Positions 1 through 11,560 of a stretch of 64,000 nucleotides of DNA are shown in pieces. The notes below the pieces were generated by a model, which saw only the letters and a program-made list of their open reading frames with translations, did no database searches and was not told the DNA's origin. How positions within the stretch are numbered: the stretch's first letter is position 1; every line of letters starts with the position of its first letter. Origin of the DNA: Fasciola hepatica (Eukaryota; Platyhelminthes; Trematoda; Plagiorchiida; Fasciolidae); the NCBI GenBank assembly GCA_948099385.1, contig CANUEZ040000104.1, forward strand, positions 1,641,501-1,705,500, read 5' to 3'. Position numbers and translations under genes: made by a program.

Positions 1-1075
1 AAGCCTTTCACGTATCAGTCTGAGTACCAGGGAAACGCGTAAGCCCACTAGTGTAGGCGACAACCGTATCAGGCTTTTCCGCTCACCGTTGCTTATTTTT
101 TATCATCGACAGAATATCCGGAAAATCCATCTTGGTAGACACCAGCTCACAGGTAAGCACTATTCAGCCTTACTCTACGCACTGCCTCTGTCAGTCAAAA
201 CTCCCGTTGGTAGCTGCTAATAAGACACCCATAAAGACTTACCGTTGGCGTTCATTCATACTGAAACTCGGTCTACGCTGTAATCTACATCGGGCATTTA
301 TTATTGCTGACCTTCCTCATTCCTTCATCGGCATCGACCTTCTTCGAAATTTTAACCTCACGGTTGATCCTTCCGGCTTTCATTTTGTGGATAAGATTAC
401 TAACGTCTCAACTAGCGGCATACCACCAATGGAGCCATCGCTCTCTCCAGTCCTCGTCAGTTCTGTCACTACAGATCGCTTCCAGAAGCGCCTGCACCAG
501 TTTCCTGGACCACTTAAACTTACTAACATGCTCACACAAATAAAGACCGGCTTACTACAGCAAATAGTCACTGATGGTCCATCGGTTCGCTGCCGCACCA
601 CGAGCTTACCACCTGACAAACTAAAAATAGTAAAGTCCGAGTTTCAGCACGTGCTGAGTTTTGGTATCATCAGGCCACCTTTAAGCCAGTGGGCTTCTCC
701 ACCACATATGGTACCAAAAAACGTCTATTAACGACGGGCGACCTTGTGGTGACTTTCGGGCCTTAAACAACGGCACCAAGCCCGATCACTACCAAATTCC
801 ACGTATCCAAGATCTCACGATAAGTTAAAGTGGTCGCAAGATTTTCAGTCGCATAGATTTGCTTCGCGCATACAGTCAGATTTGCGTTAATCCCAACGAC
901 ATCCTAAAGACAGTTGTAATCACACCGTTTGACCTATTTGAATTTCTCCAAATGCCATTCGGTCTTCGCAACGATGCACAAACATTTCAGCGATCTACAG
1001 ACTAGGTCTGCCAAGTTTTAGAGAGGTTTACACCTAATTAGATGGCATCTTAGTCGCTAGCCGGGTGGAGCCTGT
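1..1075 (+). pseudogene. CsRn1-like Ty3/gypsy pol fragment (protease to RT), decayed
   Basis: The plus-strand conceptual reading matches the layout of the pol of element B in this window. It has a retropepsin segment whose active site reads DTS instead of DTG (about 137-145), the IGIDLL flap-side block (about 329-346), the RT entry block WASPPHMVP (about 692-718), then CGDFRALN and MPFGLRN further on. After 731 the frame is broken by stops and indels. The RT catalytic motif is destroyed: its Tyr codon is TAA (1,035-1,037) and its second Asp is Gly (1,044-1,046). Similarity stops just after this motif. No gag or LTR is visible; the left part may continue outside the window. This is a dead fragment. 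Confidence 0.8.
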
Positions 1076-1079
1076 AGTG

Positions 1080-2690
1080 TACTAATCAGATACTTAAAAG
1101 CCTGGGAGAAGACAAATTTGACAATAGACCTTTATGTTAAACACGATCGAAGTCTTTTGAGATGTTTAGCTAGACTAAGTCAGTTTCATCATGGTTATTG
1201 ATTGCGGCTGACCAGGAGTGTGAGATGACCGCTAGTAAATCACCCGTAGAACGTGCCCGGCAGAACCTCTACTGTCGATCACTCAGTGGACCTTCACTTT
1301 CAGGGAACGAAAGCAGCTAGTGGGAGATAACAGTCTCAGAAACTTTCAATATCAATGTGGTGAGGGTAATTGGATGATAGCTTTAAGGATCAGAAGGGAT
1401 AGAATAAATGATGATGCTCTTACTCGAAGACAGAAAAGTTTCTTGATTTGGGAAGAAAAGCACAGACAAGGCAAAACGAGGGCTAGTTTTGAAGCACCCA
1501 TTTTTAAGATGATGGGCGGCACACCGTACCGACCGAGTGATTTGGAATCTTTCAGATTACTTAGCTTGGCGAACCCTTCTGATAGTTAATACAGAAATAA
1601 AATCGTGGCTGAAAACGTAGGAAGCAGGCAGAGAAGAAGTAGGGCTGGCAGATAGAGTGGAATTTGAGACGAGGCGGGGGGCATAGACCCCGACCTCGTA
1701 GAAAGGGATCGGAGACCAGAGAACAGGGGCATCGCAAATGGGAGGAAAGTTAGGAGGGCAGACGTTACGGGAAACCGCCTTTGCAAGGGACAAAAATGAC
1801 CGGCTGTCGATAACGGAGTAGACTAGCCGTTCAGTTTTGTGGAGTACGAAGTGTTGTTTAACTCTCTGTATAGTGGGCGAGCATTTTTTACTAGCTTCAC
1901 AAAACAGTGTCAATATGTTTGGTTTGGTTTGGTGAATGATGCCACAGGCTGTACTCTCAGTTTTTTAACGAACAGCACGGTTGTAAGCGAGAGTAAGCCA
2001 CTCGGGGGATTGCAGGTTACGGGGCTTAGAGAAATGAGGGATGTAAGGTTGCACATCCTAAAGAAACACCGTAGTGAAGTTGGAAAGAGACACGCAAACA
2101 TCAGACAAAAGCAGCAGTCGTTCCAAGGGTAACAGGTTAGAAAGTCACGAAAAAGGTCCCAGTCGGCGGATTTGTAACGCGAAAAGGTGCGTCTGGAGTT
2201 TAGTGTCGGAAAAGAATGAAAAAAATGAGTAGAAAAGGAAATGAGACAATGGTCCGATGAGCCTGGGGGAGCAGGGAAGTGGTGTCAGAGAACGAAACGG
2301 GAGTGGGTGTAAGTGTGGAGTCGTCAGTGTGCAGACTGTCGCCAATTCAATTGGGAATGCGTGTACGAAGGTCTGCCCGTTGGTAAAGGTTGTTGACTAT
2401 AGCAAAAGCCTGAGCTTCGCATTCCACGGTTGAAAAGTCCGATGAATACAGTATCCAATCCTTCTTGTGAAAGGTAAAATCACCAACAATGGTAATTTCG
2501 CAGCTGGATTCTTTTGAAACCAATGTCTAAATGCTGGAGTTAAGTCAGTAGTTGGTAAACTGAAAAGGACTGGTGTCTCAAGAGGGATAAATTTGGGGTT
2601 CAACCAAAAATAAACGATGGAGGAGGAGAACTGAAGAAGGTGATGCACAAAGTCAATATTTTGATTCAAACTGTGTATGTTAGTGAGGGC
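1080..2690 (-). pseudogene. LINE (non-LTR retrotransposon) remnant, endonuclease to RT
   Basis: Read on the minus strand, and switching frames several times, this region follows the order of a Jockey/CR1-type ORF2. There is an apurinic-like endonuclease piece with the GDF motif and an RIPN tail (about 2,349-2,514), a linker resembling a VTTSLLP...HRTIVSFPF block, an inter-domain segment (1,557-1,913), an RT entry block GVPPIILK (about 1,500-1,530) and an RT palm block resembling ISKDFDRV (about 1,110-1,140). No single frame is longer than 120 codons. The element is truncated on its 3' side where the CsRn1-like fragment ends. The family is assigned from motif order only. Confidence 0.6.
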
Positions 2691-3387
2691 AGTGGGAGCT
2701 TGTCGCGAGTTCTGTGAGTGAGTGAGTGCGGTTAAAAGAAAATAATTATTCGCGTGATTTACAAAGTTGACAATTGATGAGAGAACCGGTAACCCAACCC
2801 TGAGAGTTGGAGAATCCTGTTGGCCTCAGATGTTTGGGCATGGTAGTGAGCAGGGCGACATCGGAGTTCTACAACCAGATACAAACAACTTCGGACAGTA
2901 TTTTTTGGTCATGATGATCATGATGATGGTACATTTCTCGACTATGGTCGGGACTCATAAGTAAAAGCATGATCATTGGATATAACGCTACTCAATAAGA
3001 TGAAATATTTACGAATTTTGAAAAAGCTTCGTACATTTTGGCAACAGCACAACGAAGCTGGATGGAGTTTGAGTGAAATAGTTAAACAACTGTTTACGCG
3101 GCGCATACTAATCGGTTTTGAATTTGAATTCAGAAATAGTGGAGAATTAGTGAAACACGGAATTGTTGGAGGGGTTGTTATTATAGAATGCGCAAGATGT
3201 AATACATACAAGAATGATGCAAACCATGATAAACAGATGCTTATTTGAGTTCAATGAATTAAACAGATGGTTGTGAAGCAGGCAGACGGAAAAAAATTGC
3301 GTAGAGGTATTCAAGGGAACAATGATGAATATGAAAAGAAACAATAATCCATAAAATGTTGAGCCGATCACCAGGGTGAATGACAAC
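2691..3387. other. Unassigned sequence
   Basis: No recognisable coding domain, repeat match within the window, or RNA feature was seen. Short open frames on both strands show no motif and look like chance ORFs. Confidence 0.4.
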
Positions 3388-3902
3388 TGTAGGTGCCTGT
3401 ACATTTCCGACTTTTTCCATTTTGCGCAACACTTTTTGTTGCGCTGACTCTTTAATGTGAAACAAACATGTACCTACTTTGAACACTACCACCGTGCAAT
3501 ACAAAAGGTGGCCAACAAAACTTTCATTCCGGCACAGCCTCACCTTCTGATTTGGAATGGCTCGGAATTATACCAACCAGATCGAGCTGTTAGAAATACA
3601 CCATTTTAGATGCTTCAACGGCTTCGCAACACTATCCTGATTGGTTGCACGAACGGTTGTCATACTGAGCTGAACCGAAAATATTGGCAGACATTGGTTC
3701 TTCAGCGCTCGCATCCCAATAACAAGAACGGTGGACAACTGAGAGTTTGTGTCTCAACTTTTGTTCTATTCTAATTTCATTTTACATACCCTTTTGCCCT
3801 TTGTTCTCAACACGCTCCTCGGCCCATCCCAGCTAGCTAGTGTCGTTTTAGACAGTGTTGACATTAACTTAGCGCCTCATGTAGACTGATTAGTACACTA
3901 CA
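3388..3902 (+). repeat. Solo LTR, old relative of the element B LTR
   Basis: This 515-bp block aligns along its whole length with the reverse complement of the 543-bp LTR of element B (20,774-21,316). Both begin TGTAGGT and end with CTACA or CTACG. Shared blocks include CTGTACATTTCCGACTTTTT near the start, ATGCTTCAACGGC in the middle and TAGCTAGTGTCG near the end. The two are clearly related but heavily diverged. No pol sequence adjoins it and no target-site duplication survives (CAAC before, CGCG after). LTR-LTR recombination followed by long drift explains this best. Confidence 0.8.
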
Positions 3903-4437
<535 letters not shown>

Positions 4438-4934
4438 TATACTCGAGAAACACAAGGATATATTCCATTGCCACCTGAAAGTCCCCTGGGGGACCATCAA
4501 AGACAGTCACTCCAGTGCAACCAAAAGACAAAACCTACAGAAATACCTAATAATTTATCATAAATGTCAAACTTCTGCTATGAAAGTATATAATAAGTGA
4601 TATTTTGGAATATTTATTCGTAACAATTATAATATTATTGATAAAAATATTAATAATGGCGGTAAGTTTTGGATGAGCCCAAAGCATTTTACAGTTCATG
4701 GTCTGAAAATTCAAGTGACGACAGAATCAGAGTTTTGAGGAGGGTAGGAAGTGTATACAAAGAGCTGAGGTAGAATGTTTTAGTGGAACAAAACAGTAAC
4801 AATGCCCGTCAGATTTAAAGGTCAGGGCTGAATGGTCGGTTTGGCCAGTGGTAGCTAAAGTCGGTTAGAGAGGGGGGAGTACATACATAAACAGTACCGA
4901 AAATGATCACAACAATTGGGAATCCATGCATAAC
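4438..4934. other. Unassigned sequence
   Basis: Spacer between the microsatellite and the Penelope-like insertion. No motif was recognised. Confidence 0.4.
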
Positions 4935-4946
4935 CAAAGGATAGTT
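4935..4946. repeat. Target-site duplication of PLE1, left
   Basis: CAAAGGATAGTT matches CAAAGGATATTT at 8,006-8,017 at 11 of 12 positions. The two copies flank the Penelope-like unit exactly. Confidence 0.85.
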
Positions 4947-5025
4947 GGAGAACACAGCTTGGCGAACAAGTTCGTTTTCAGCAATTCATATTCATGCCAC
5001 TAAATCACAATACGTTACGACAAGT

Positions 5026-5229
5026 ATGCTGACTGGTAATGACATTGCTTTGTGTTGTTTTATTACACCCTCGAAGGCTTGTACATAACGATTGCGCAGA
5101 GTACAATTTCGAATTGAGTTCCACTTCAACCGATGTTCTTATTCCTTCCGTGCGTTTAGTTAGGGTCGGAGCATTTACGGCTTTCGTTGCGATGGTACTA
5201 GTTCTCCAGTGCAAGTACCTACTATAACA
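5026..5229. mobile_element. 204-bp insertion inside the PLE1 3' region
   Basis: Alignment of the PLE1 terminal repeat with its other copies (7,570-7,676 direct, 7,677-8,005 inverted) shows that this segment is absent from them. It is flanked by GACAAGT on both sides (5,019-5,025 and 5,230-5,236), a sequence present only once in the other copies, so a 7-bp target duplication is indicated. It has no clear terminal inverted repeats or A-rich tail. The element class is unknown; the 5,039-5,227 open frame inside it shows no motif. Confidence 0.7.
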
Positions 5230-5371
5230 GACAAGTCAAAGGGTTGAACTAATTAGATAAGTGGGAATTGATACAAATTATTACTTAAAGGGGATGAGGG
5301 GGGAAGGAAGAAAACAATTGTAATTCGGGCTTAAATCAAAACCGGGTGTGTATTGTTTTTCTCGTGTGTTT

Positions 5372-7569
5372 TCAGTTTCCATCTGGTCTATGGCATGTTG
5401 TGGGGTGGAGGGAGGGCCAGGGAAGCTTGAGGGCACATACAAAGTGTTTTTGAGCACATGGAGGGGGGTTGTGGAGGCGGATGCTGACAGCCTCAGCTGT
5501 GGCTAGTATGCGACACTTTGTCGGCCTTGACTGCTGGCCCCGCACCTTGTACAGCGCACGGAAGGCCTCAGCCATGTTTACTGCTTGATTAGTCTGGGCA
5601 AGGTGTGAAACGACAGCGCTATTGAATGACTTAACTGCTCCAGTGTTCAACCATACAAGGTGGTGTTCGCGGATGCGTTCAGACAAACACCTGGTCGTGC
5701 GGCCGATATACGTTGTTCCACAGGAACAAGTGAATCAATAAACACAAAATGAGGCTGCAGAGTCAGGCACTTTGTCTTTCAACCACAAAAGTACTACCGG
5801 CCGGGGTTCGAAAAAAACCCGGAGCTTAGCTGCATAGAAAGATTTGCTGATTGCCCCTGACAACCTTCTATTCACAATCTCTGCCAACGTATCACCCTTG
5901 AAAGGCAAAGAGATATATATGGGCTTTCTTTCCACCCAAAACTTCCTTGGGGTTTAGACTTTAACTAGCATTATCTTCTCAACTAGCCGGTCCGGGTAGC
6001 CGTTTCGGATGAAGGTTGTTCGCACCGTTTGCAATTCTTCTTCAACGGCGTCCTCCGAACATATTCTTTTTGCCCTGTTTGTGAAGCATCGAACCTGTGG
6101 AGATGGATGTATTGCCCATTCCACGTTGCCTGTCTGTATACCGACCGGCTGATTGAGCCGTCTTCACGGCGACTAATCCGAACATCAAGGAAGGCGATTG
6201 TATTGCCCGACTCTGTTTCTGTTGTGAAATGTAAGTTCGTATGAGCTGAGTTAAAGCTGTCTAACAGTTGGCTTATGTGGTCTGATGAATTGATAACACA
6301 GAAAGTGTCATCCACCTAGCCTATGTATACAACACAGTTTCGGATTGTAGATTCAAGTAGGCCTTTTTCTAACTTTTCCATGAAGACATGGGCAAGTAGT
6401 CGTCCGAGTGGGGAGCTCATTTCTACCCCATCCTTTTGGCGATCGATCTGATTGTTAAGTTTGAACTGAATTTTGTACTTGCAGAAAAACATTAGCCATT
6501 TAAGATCTGCTAGAGGTGTGCCTATATCAGTTGTGTTCCTTTCAATATAGTCACATAGGTAATCGATGTTTTCACCTATTGGGACGCTGGTAAAAAGTGA
6601 ACTGACGTCTAACGAAAGCATCCGACAGCCTTTCACGTTTAAGTCTTTCACGTAGCTTACTAATCCAAATATGTCTTTGAGGTTGTACTTGTACATTGCC
6701 TGTCTTATCGGTCTCAGCAACCTTGCCAACCATTTGGCCAAGGCATGGTATGGTGAATTACACATGTCGAGGATAGATCTTAATAGGACTCCACTCTTAC
6801 GTGTTTTCGGTAACCCGTACAGTCTGGGAAATGTTGTTCCTGTAGGGCGTATCCGTCCAAGTGTGGCTGAGTCTATCATATCTTTTTTGCTTCAAACGTC
6901 GTAGCAAGTTGGATGGCTACTTCTCTACGTGTTGTGTCTTATCTTTTTCTGTGACCATTTTCGCGAATTTAGATGTGTCATTCAAAATGGTTTCCAGTTT
7001 CTCAATATAGTCTGACCTGTTGAGAAACCCTATACCTGTTCCCTTGTCCGGCTTTGACATGATGACGTCGCTATTCTTTTTCAGTTCCCCTAATGGTTGC
7101 ATATAAACTGTCCTCAGTAATCCTCTTGGTGACGGATTAGCTGCATGGTATTGATAACGTATTCACTAATGTGGATAAAATGTTCTGTAGCTACAGCTGT
7201 GACGATGGGAGTAGACCCGAAAATCGAGCATAAATGTTCTCAAATTACACCTCCAGATCTAGTTGTTTGCTCTGGCTTCTTGGACAGCAAAACGTTTTTT
7301 TCTAATTCCACCATATGGTTACACACAGTGCTACGCTCATTAAGCAATTGACGCCTAAGTGCCACGCTCGAAACTTATAGCCGGTTTCGTTTCAACAAAG
7401 TCCAATACTGTATCGGAAATACAGATTCCCTGAGACATTCATCCAAGAACTGAATATGAGCTCTTGCTAGGCCCAGTTCCGTACAGAACTTAATGTACTT
7501 GTTAAGTTCTTTCAGTACGGCCGGGTCCTTGGCCTGTTTCAAATGTCGGAAAGTTCCCAATGAACACAT
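5372..7569 (-). pseudogene. Penelope-like polyprotein: reverse transcriptase plus GIY-YIG endonuclease
   Basis: Domains in order are an N-terminal region (7,569-7,110), the RT entry motif KPDKGTG (about 7,030-7,060), the YGLPKTRKSG block (about 6,790-6,830), SLDVSSLFTSVP (about 6,580-6,620), the catalytic motif, a FLDVRISR block and a C-terminal GIY-YIG-type endonuclease. The endonuclease shows CSCG and YIGRTTR (5,703-5,730) followed by ERIREH. The RT and GIY-YIG pairing is diagnostic of endonuclease-bearing Penelope-like elements. The catalytic YVDD has its Tyr codon replaced by TAG (6,316-6,318). A TGA at 5,735-5,737 lies just before the endonuclease, and further stops lie near 5,950-5,970 and upstream of 7,102. 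It is not functional. Confidence 0.9.
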
Positions 7570-7676
7570 TTGAAGAACACAGTTTGGCGAACAAGCTCGT
7601 TTTCAGTGATTCACAATCATCTCACTACATCACAATATATTACGACAAGTCAAAGGGTTGAATCAATTAGATAAGT

Positions 7677-8005
7677 GCTCAAAAACAATTTGTATGTGCC
7701 CTCAAGCTTCCCTGGCCCTCCCTCCACCCCACAACATGCCATAGACCAGATGGAAACTGAAAACACACGAGAAAAACAATACACACCCGGTTTTGATTCA
7801 AGCCCGAATTACAATTGTTTTCTTCCTTCCCCCCTCATCCCCTTTAAGTAATAATTTGTATCAATTCCCACTTATCTAATTGGTTCAACCCTTTGACTTG
7901 TCGTAATATATTGTGATGTAGTGGGATGATTGTGAATCACTGAAAACGAGCTTGTTCGCCAAACTGTGTTCACCAAATGTGTTCACTTGGAATTTTCCGA
8001 CATTT
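7677..8005 (+). repeat. Inverted partial copy of PLE1 (ORF tail, terminal repeat, ORF head)
   Basis: Read on the plus strand, this reproduces the last codons of the PLE reading frame (matching 5,372-5,475), its 3' region without the 204-bp insertion, and then the first ~30 bases of the reading frame that also occur at 7,534-7,569. The order tail, repeat, head is what a junction of two tandem Penelope copies would look like, here fused head-on to the 5' end of the main copy. Confidence 0.85.
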
Positions 8006-8017
8006 CAAAGGATATTT
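8006..8017. repeat. Target-site duplication of PLE1, right
   Basis: CAAAGGATATTT, the partner of 4,935-4,946 with one mismatch. Confidence 0.85.
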
Positions 8018-9030
8018 ATTCAGCTTCGTTTAAAAAGAATGGTTTCATACTGAAAATTCGAAGAGTCTTTTGCACACTGCAGAGTATGAAACGCATATGG
8101 ATAGAGAACTTGAGGGTGTAAGGGAATGGATTTTTAGAGGCAATCAAAAGGAGAAGAACAACACATCCACTGGACAGAGAAGAGATTACAAGAGCAGCGA
8201 TGGATAAATAGCCAGAAAAAAGCCTATCAGCGTTCAGAAAATTATTTGTTTTCACATGGGCTTGTCACGAGGTTTCTGCGAGGGTATGGAATTGAGGTCG
8301 TAAATCCGTATGAGGTGCAATATACTGCGAATGTGGAGGTAAATAGCGTGCAGAAGCGACAATGGAGAAGAGAGAGTATAATTGTCCAAATAACCGTTTT
8401 GATAGGCAAAATACACGACAACGGTAATGACAGCTATGGAACTAATTTGTCTGACTTGTTTAACTCAGACGGTATTCAGACAGGGAAATCATCCACTTCG
8501 TGAGTTCAATTTGATTTTGAAGTTAATATTCCGTAAATAGGGATGATGGTTATCATAACTGACCTTCTTTCATATCCAGGTCATCGTGTGTAGTGATTTT
8601 AGGTATTTGTTGTTTTGTTGTGTTCCTTCTATGGTCTCCAGTTTCAGTCGGTGTTCGTTCGATGTCATTGTTTAGGGCTGGTTATTTGCCATCCGACTGT
8701 TTTGGTTGATGTTTAGATTTTTTTATGGATACAAATTTTGTCTCATCGTTTTTGTGACGAAAGTCAAGATTACCGGTGATTTATTGCAGTTTGTGCTTTA
8801 CGAGGTGTATATGTCTCCATTAAAAGAAAAATCCGATGCGGTAAGCAAGATGCCAGTGAATCTGTGAACCAAATCAACTGCAACACTCACGTGTGCATTG
8901 TGCGGCAATATAGTAGAATAAATGAAACTCTGAGGATCGTACATGTAAACAGACACTAGTAATTCACTTTTTCCGTGATCAGATTGGGACTGGCAATTGC
9001 CCTTCCTTCTGACTTCAGAAATAAAAACTA
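8018..9030. other. Unassigned sequence
   Basis: No domain or repeat was recognised. A minus-strand open frame at 8,016-8,255 contains a hydrophobic stretch (about residues 15-40) but has no other support. Confidence 0.4.
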
Positions 9031-9399
9031 TCAGATTTGACAAGCCGATTTCGGATCACATGGGAAATTACTATTAAAACCAAATAGCCAAACATCGCGA
9101 TAATTTACCTTTTGAAGACGGCAGAGAAGAGCCTTTATTCCTTTGATATAACCACTGTTGTATATAAGCATGAAAAGCACTGCCAACCAAGACAACAGAA
9201 TTTGATCCAAGCGAAAATTGGACTGACTAGCTCGCCATCCTTTAGCATAAATACTTTCGAAACATGCAGTTATGGCGTAAAACAAGGGCTTCGGCATTTG
9301 GAAGAAGCATTCGCCAAGCTTTTTAATTTTAAATGCACGCTTACCTTCAACAGTTCGGCCATGTAAGACGTGATATACTGAAACTACATGTCCAACCAT
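9031..9399 (-). CDS. Possible host exon-like open frame, unrecognised
   Basis: A 122-codon open frame in a repeat-poor stretch. It contains a hydrophobic, membrane-like segment, ILLSWLAVLFMLIY. Two good splice-donor sequences lie inside it: AAGGTAAGC near 9,345 and AAAGGTAAAT near 9,110. The stretch might therefore be one or two exons of a host gene, not a single ORF. I do not recognise the protein family. An unexpressed chance ORF is equally possible. Confidence 0.25.
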   Translation of the reverse strand: MVGHVVSVYHVLHGRTVEGKRAFKIKKLGECFFQMPKPLFYAITACFESIYAKGWRASQSNFRLDQILLSWLAVLFMLIYNSGYIKGIKALLCRLQKVNYRDVWLFGFNSNFPCDPKSACQI

Positions 9400-11108
9400 A
9401 TTTCGTACTAAAGATTAAATAAATCTCCACATGCATTCCATGTCTATGAAGTACAGGCTACATAATACTTCTTTGACGTATCCAAGAAATACAATTTTCA
9501 AAGTACTTTTATAGGAATGGCAAGAGACAGTCTGAAACCACCATTCATGATAATACGTTAGAATTTGTTGGTGGCTTCAGGTACCTATGGAACGAGTGAT
9601 ACCACACATAAGACTTCATCAAAAAAAGCAATAGCCAGGTAGGCTTTGCTCCAACTTAGCGCACTTGAGGTGCGCCACTACACGTTTAGGATTCTCCTAA
9701 GTTAAGTCGGGACCTGCTCCCGTATAGAGTCTATAACCCCTGGTCCTCGGTTCATGACACGTTAGCGAACATACTCGGCAGCGCGCAAAAGAGCAGAACT
9801 TAAAACGCTGGAGCGGAACAGTGTGTATATTGGAGGAGCTCAAAGGCGAGCAGACGGTGTACACAGGCGGAGCAAGTGGCGCCACCATATTCGGTATTTG
9901 TTCAAGTAAACAAATTTGCTAGTCTTCGTAATCGTGTGTTGTATCGGTGGCACTACAAACGCCTCTTAAGTGATCATGCGTACAGCACTAATTCGCAATG
10001 TTTCGTGATACGGTTGTGGAGCCTGGAAGCACTTCACTGAGGGCGCTTGATGGCTTTCCCTTCTTAAAATCCGATGTTCCCAAAGGACTGTTCGGACTTA
10101 GTAGAAACACGTTCGCCATTTCCTCAGTAAAACTGGTCTGTTCGTGTTTGAAATAAACTGCGATATTTTCTGACGTACAACTATTTGACCAGATGCTAGG
10201 TGTAAAGCAGCTATTATCAGGACTGATTTCGGTTGGTGCCTCCCACTTCCCTGGTTGGGAACCACGAGATGAGGATTGTCGCTGGTTAGAGACGCTGAGA
10301 GACATAACTCAGAATGTAAATCGGTGGCGCAAATGCTGTACGGCCTGTTTGTTAACCCCTTGCTTCATAAATACAAAAGAGCTATTCAGATAAATAACAA
10401 TTGGAGAACTGGCCTCAGATAAAATGAAGAGGAGTCCAAAAAGGGCGGCCTTTTGCGAATACTAAGATTTGCACCATAACGAATGGTCAGTATTATAAAA
10501 AATACCCTTACTTTTCCTACAAACTGTTGCCGTCAGGAGACATAAGTTTCCTAGAGCTACTGTACAAATTCTCAACAAAAATTAACTTTGGATACAAAGA
10601 TACAGACTAGCTGCGGCAATAAGTAGCGAAACACCATTTTTAGTTGTCACCACACGGATACTTGATTTGTTGGTATGTTATAATTGAGGCTTTCTCACGT
10701 CATCACATAATGTTGAATCAGATGGTCTGTGTGGTTAAAGCAATTGAATTTTCATTGAAAATTTCTGCAGTTTTCCGAAAGTAACCTCGATTTTTCCCAT
10801 TGTGTTCAAGAAAATACCATCTGGAAAGTGTTGTGGAAACATAGCGTGATGGATCGTTGTCATGGTTGGATGTAAATCTATAAACAAACTTTTCATAAAT
10901 TACAAACCATTTTATGAAATTTTCATAGAAATTCCTATGTTCACATTAAAAACAACTTTGGAGAGCGAAAAATTGTTTTCAGTTATTCTTATCTTGCTCT
11001 TACACATCATATAGGTGACGATTATGCATTTGATTGGCCGTTGGCTGGGTTGAAGGTCATTTCTTGCGATAGACGTGTGGTGTAGAGGGGAAGATGATGT
11101 GGTGTTTG
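9400..11108. other. Unassigned sequence
   Basis: No transposon domain was recognised. A minus-strand open frame (9,988-10,305, 105 codons, Ser/Thr/Pro-rich) has an ATG start and an in-frame TGA just upstream, but no recognisable motif. The last ~200 bases before 11,108 are probably the 3' region of the second Penelope-like element, because its stop codon lies at 11,109-11,111. Confidence 0.35.
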
Positions 11109-11150
11109 TCATTCGGCGTGTGGTGATGCTGAACCGACTACTGTTGGTGG
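11109..11150 (-). pseudogene. Penelope-like remnant PLE2, last codons (separated part)
   Basis: Joining this segment to 21,321 onward across the insertion restores one continuous minus-strand frame that reads through to a TGA at 11,109-11,111. The GTGG at 11,147-11,150 is the target duplication of element B, so these are the final codons of the PLE2 endonuclease frame, cut off by the B insertion. Confidence 0.75.
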
Positions 11151-11560
11151 TGTAGCGTACTACTCTGTCTATATGGTACACTAAATGAATGTCAACAATA
11201 TCTAAGACGACACTAGCAAACTAAGATGGGCGGAGGAGCGTGCGGTGATAAAAAGGCCAAAAGAGTATGTACATTCAGAATAAAAATGAAACAATAGGTG
11301 TGACTCAAACTCACAGTTGTTCAGTGTTCTTGTGATCAGGAAATGAGCGTCGAAGAGCCAATATCCGCCAATGTCTTCAGTTCAGTTCGGTCTGACAGCC
11401 ATCCGTTGGACAGAACAGGATGGTATTGAGCGAAGTGCCAAGAGACGCCGTTGAAGCTTCTAAAATGTTTTGTTTCACACAGTTAGTTCCGACCGATATG
11501 ATTCCAAGACACTCCAAACCAGAAGATGAGACCGTGCCAGAATTAAAGATTTATTTACAG
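11151..11560 (-). repeat. 3' LTR of element B, first part
   Basis: Matches 20,774-21,183 nearly perfectly. It ends in ACAG (11,557-11,560), the target duplication created by element A; the intact LTR has ACAT here. The remaining 133 bp are at 16,417-16,549. Confidence 0.93.

Larger units (their letters stand above)
4947..8005 (-). mobile_element. Penelope-like element (PLE1), complete insertion with inverted partial copy
   Basis: The unit contains, in minus-strand sense, a truncated direct copy of the terminal repeat (7,570-7,676), the RT/GIY-YIG open reading frame (7,569-5,372) and a 3' region carrying the full repeat (about 5,371-4,947). At 7,677 it joins a plus-strand partial copy of the same element. 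The whole unit is bounded by a 12-bp target duplication with one mismatch: CAAAGGATAGTT (4,935-4,946) and CAAAGGATATTT (8,006-8,017). That is direct evidence that it arrived as one insertion. Tandem and inverted partial copies are a known habit of Penelope-like elements. The coding frame is broken, so the copy is inactive. Confidence 0.9.

Noticed and set aside
5703..5730. GIY-YIG sequence as a bacterial-type homing or restriction endonuclease
   Set aside because: It is fused downstream of a Penelope-type RT, where such a domain is expected.
6316..6318. Stops at Tyr codons as evidence of a flatworm mitochondrial code (TAA as Tyr)
   Set aside because: PLE1 uses TAG, the elements are nuclear retrotransposons, and other frames carry TGA stops and frameshifts as well; ordinary decay is simpler.
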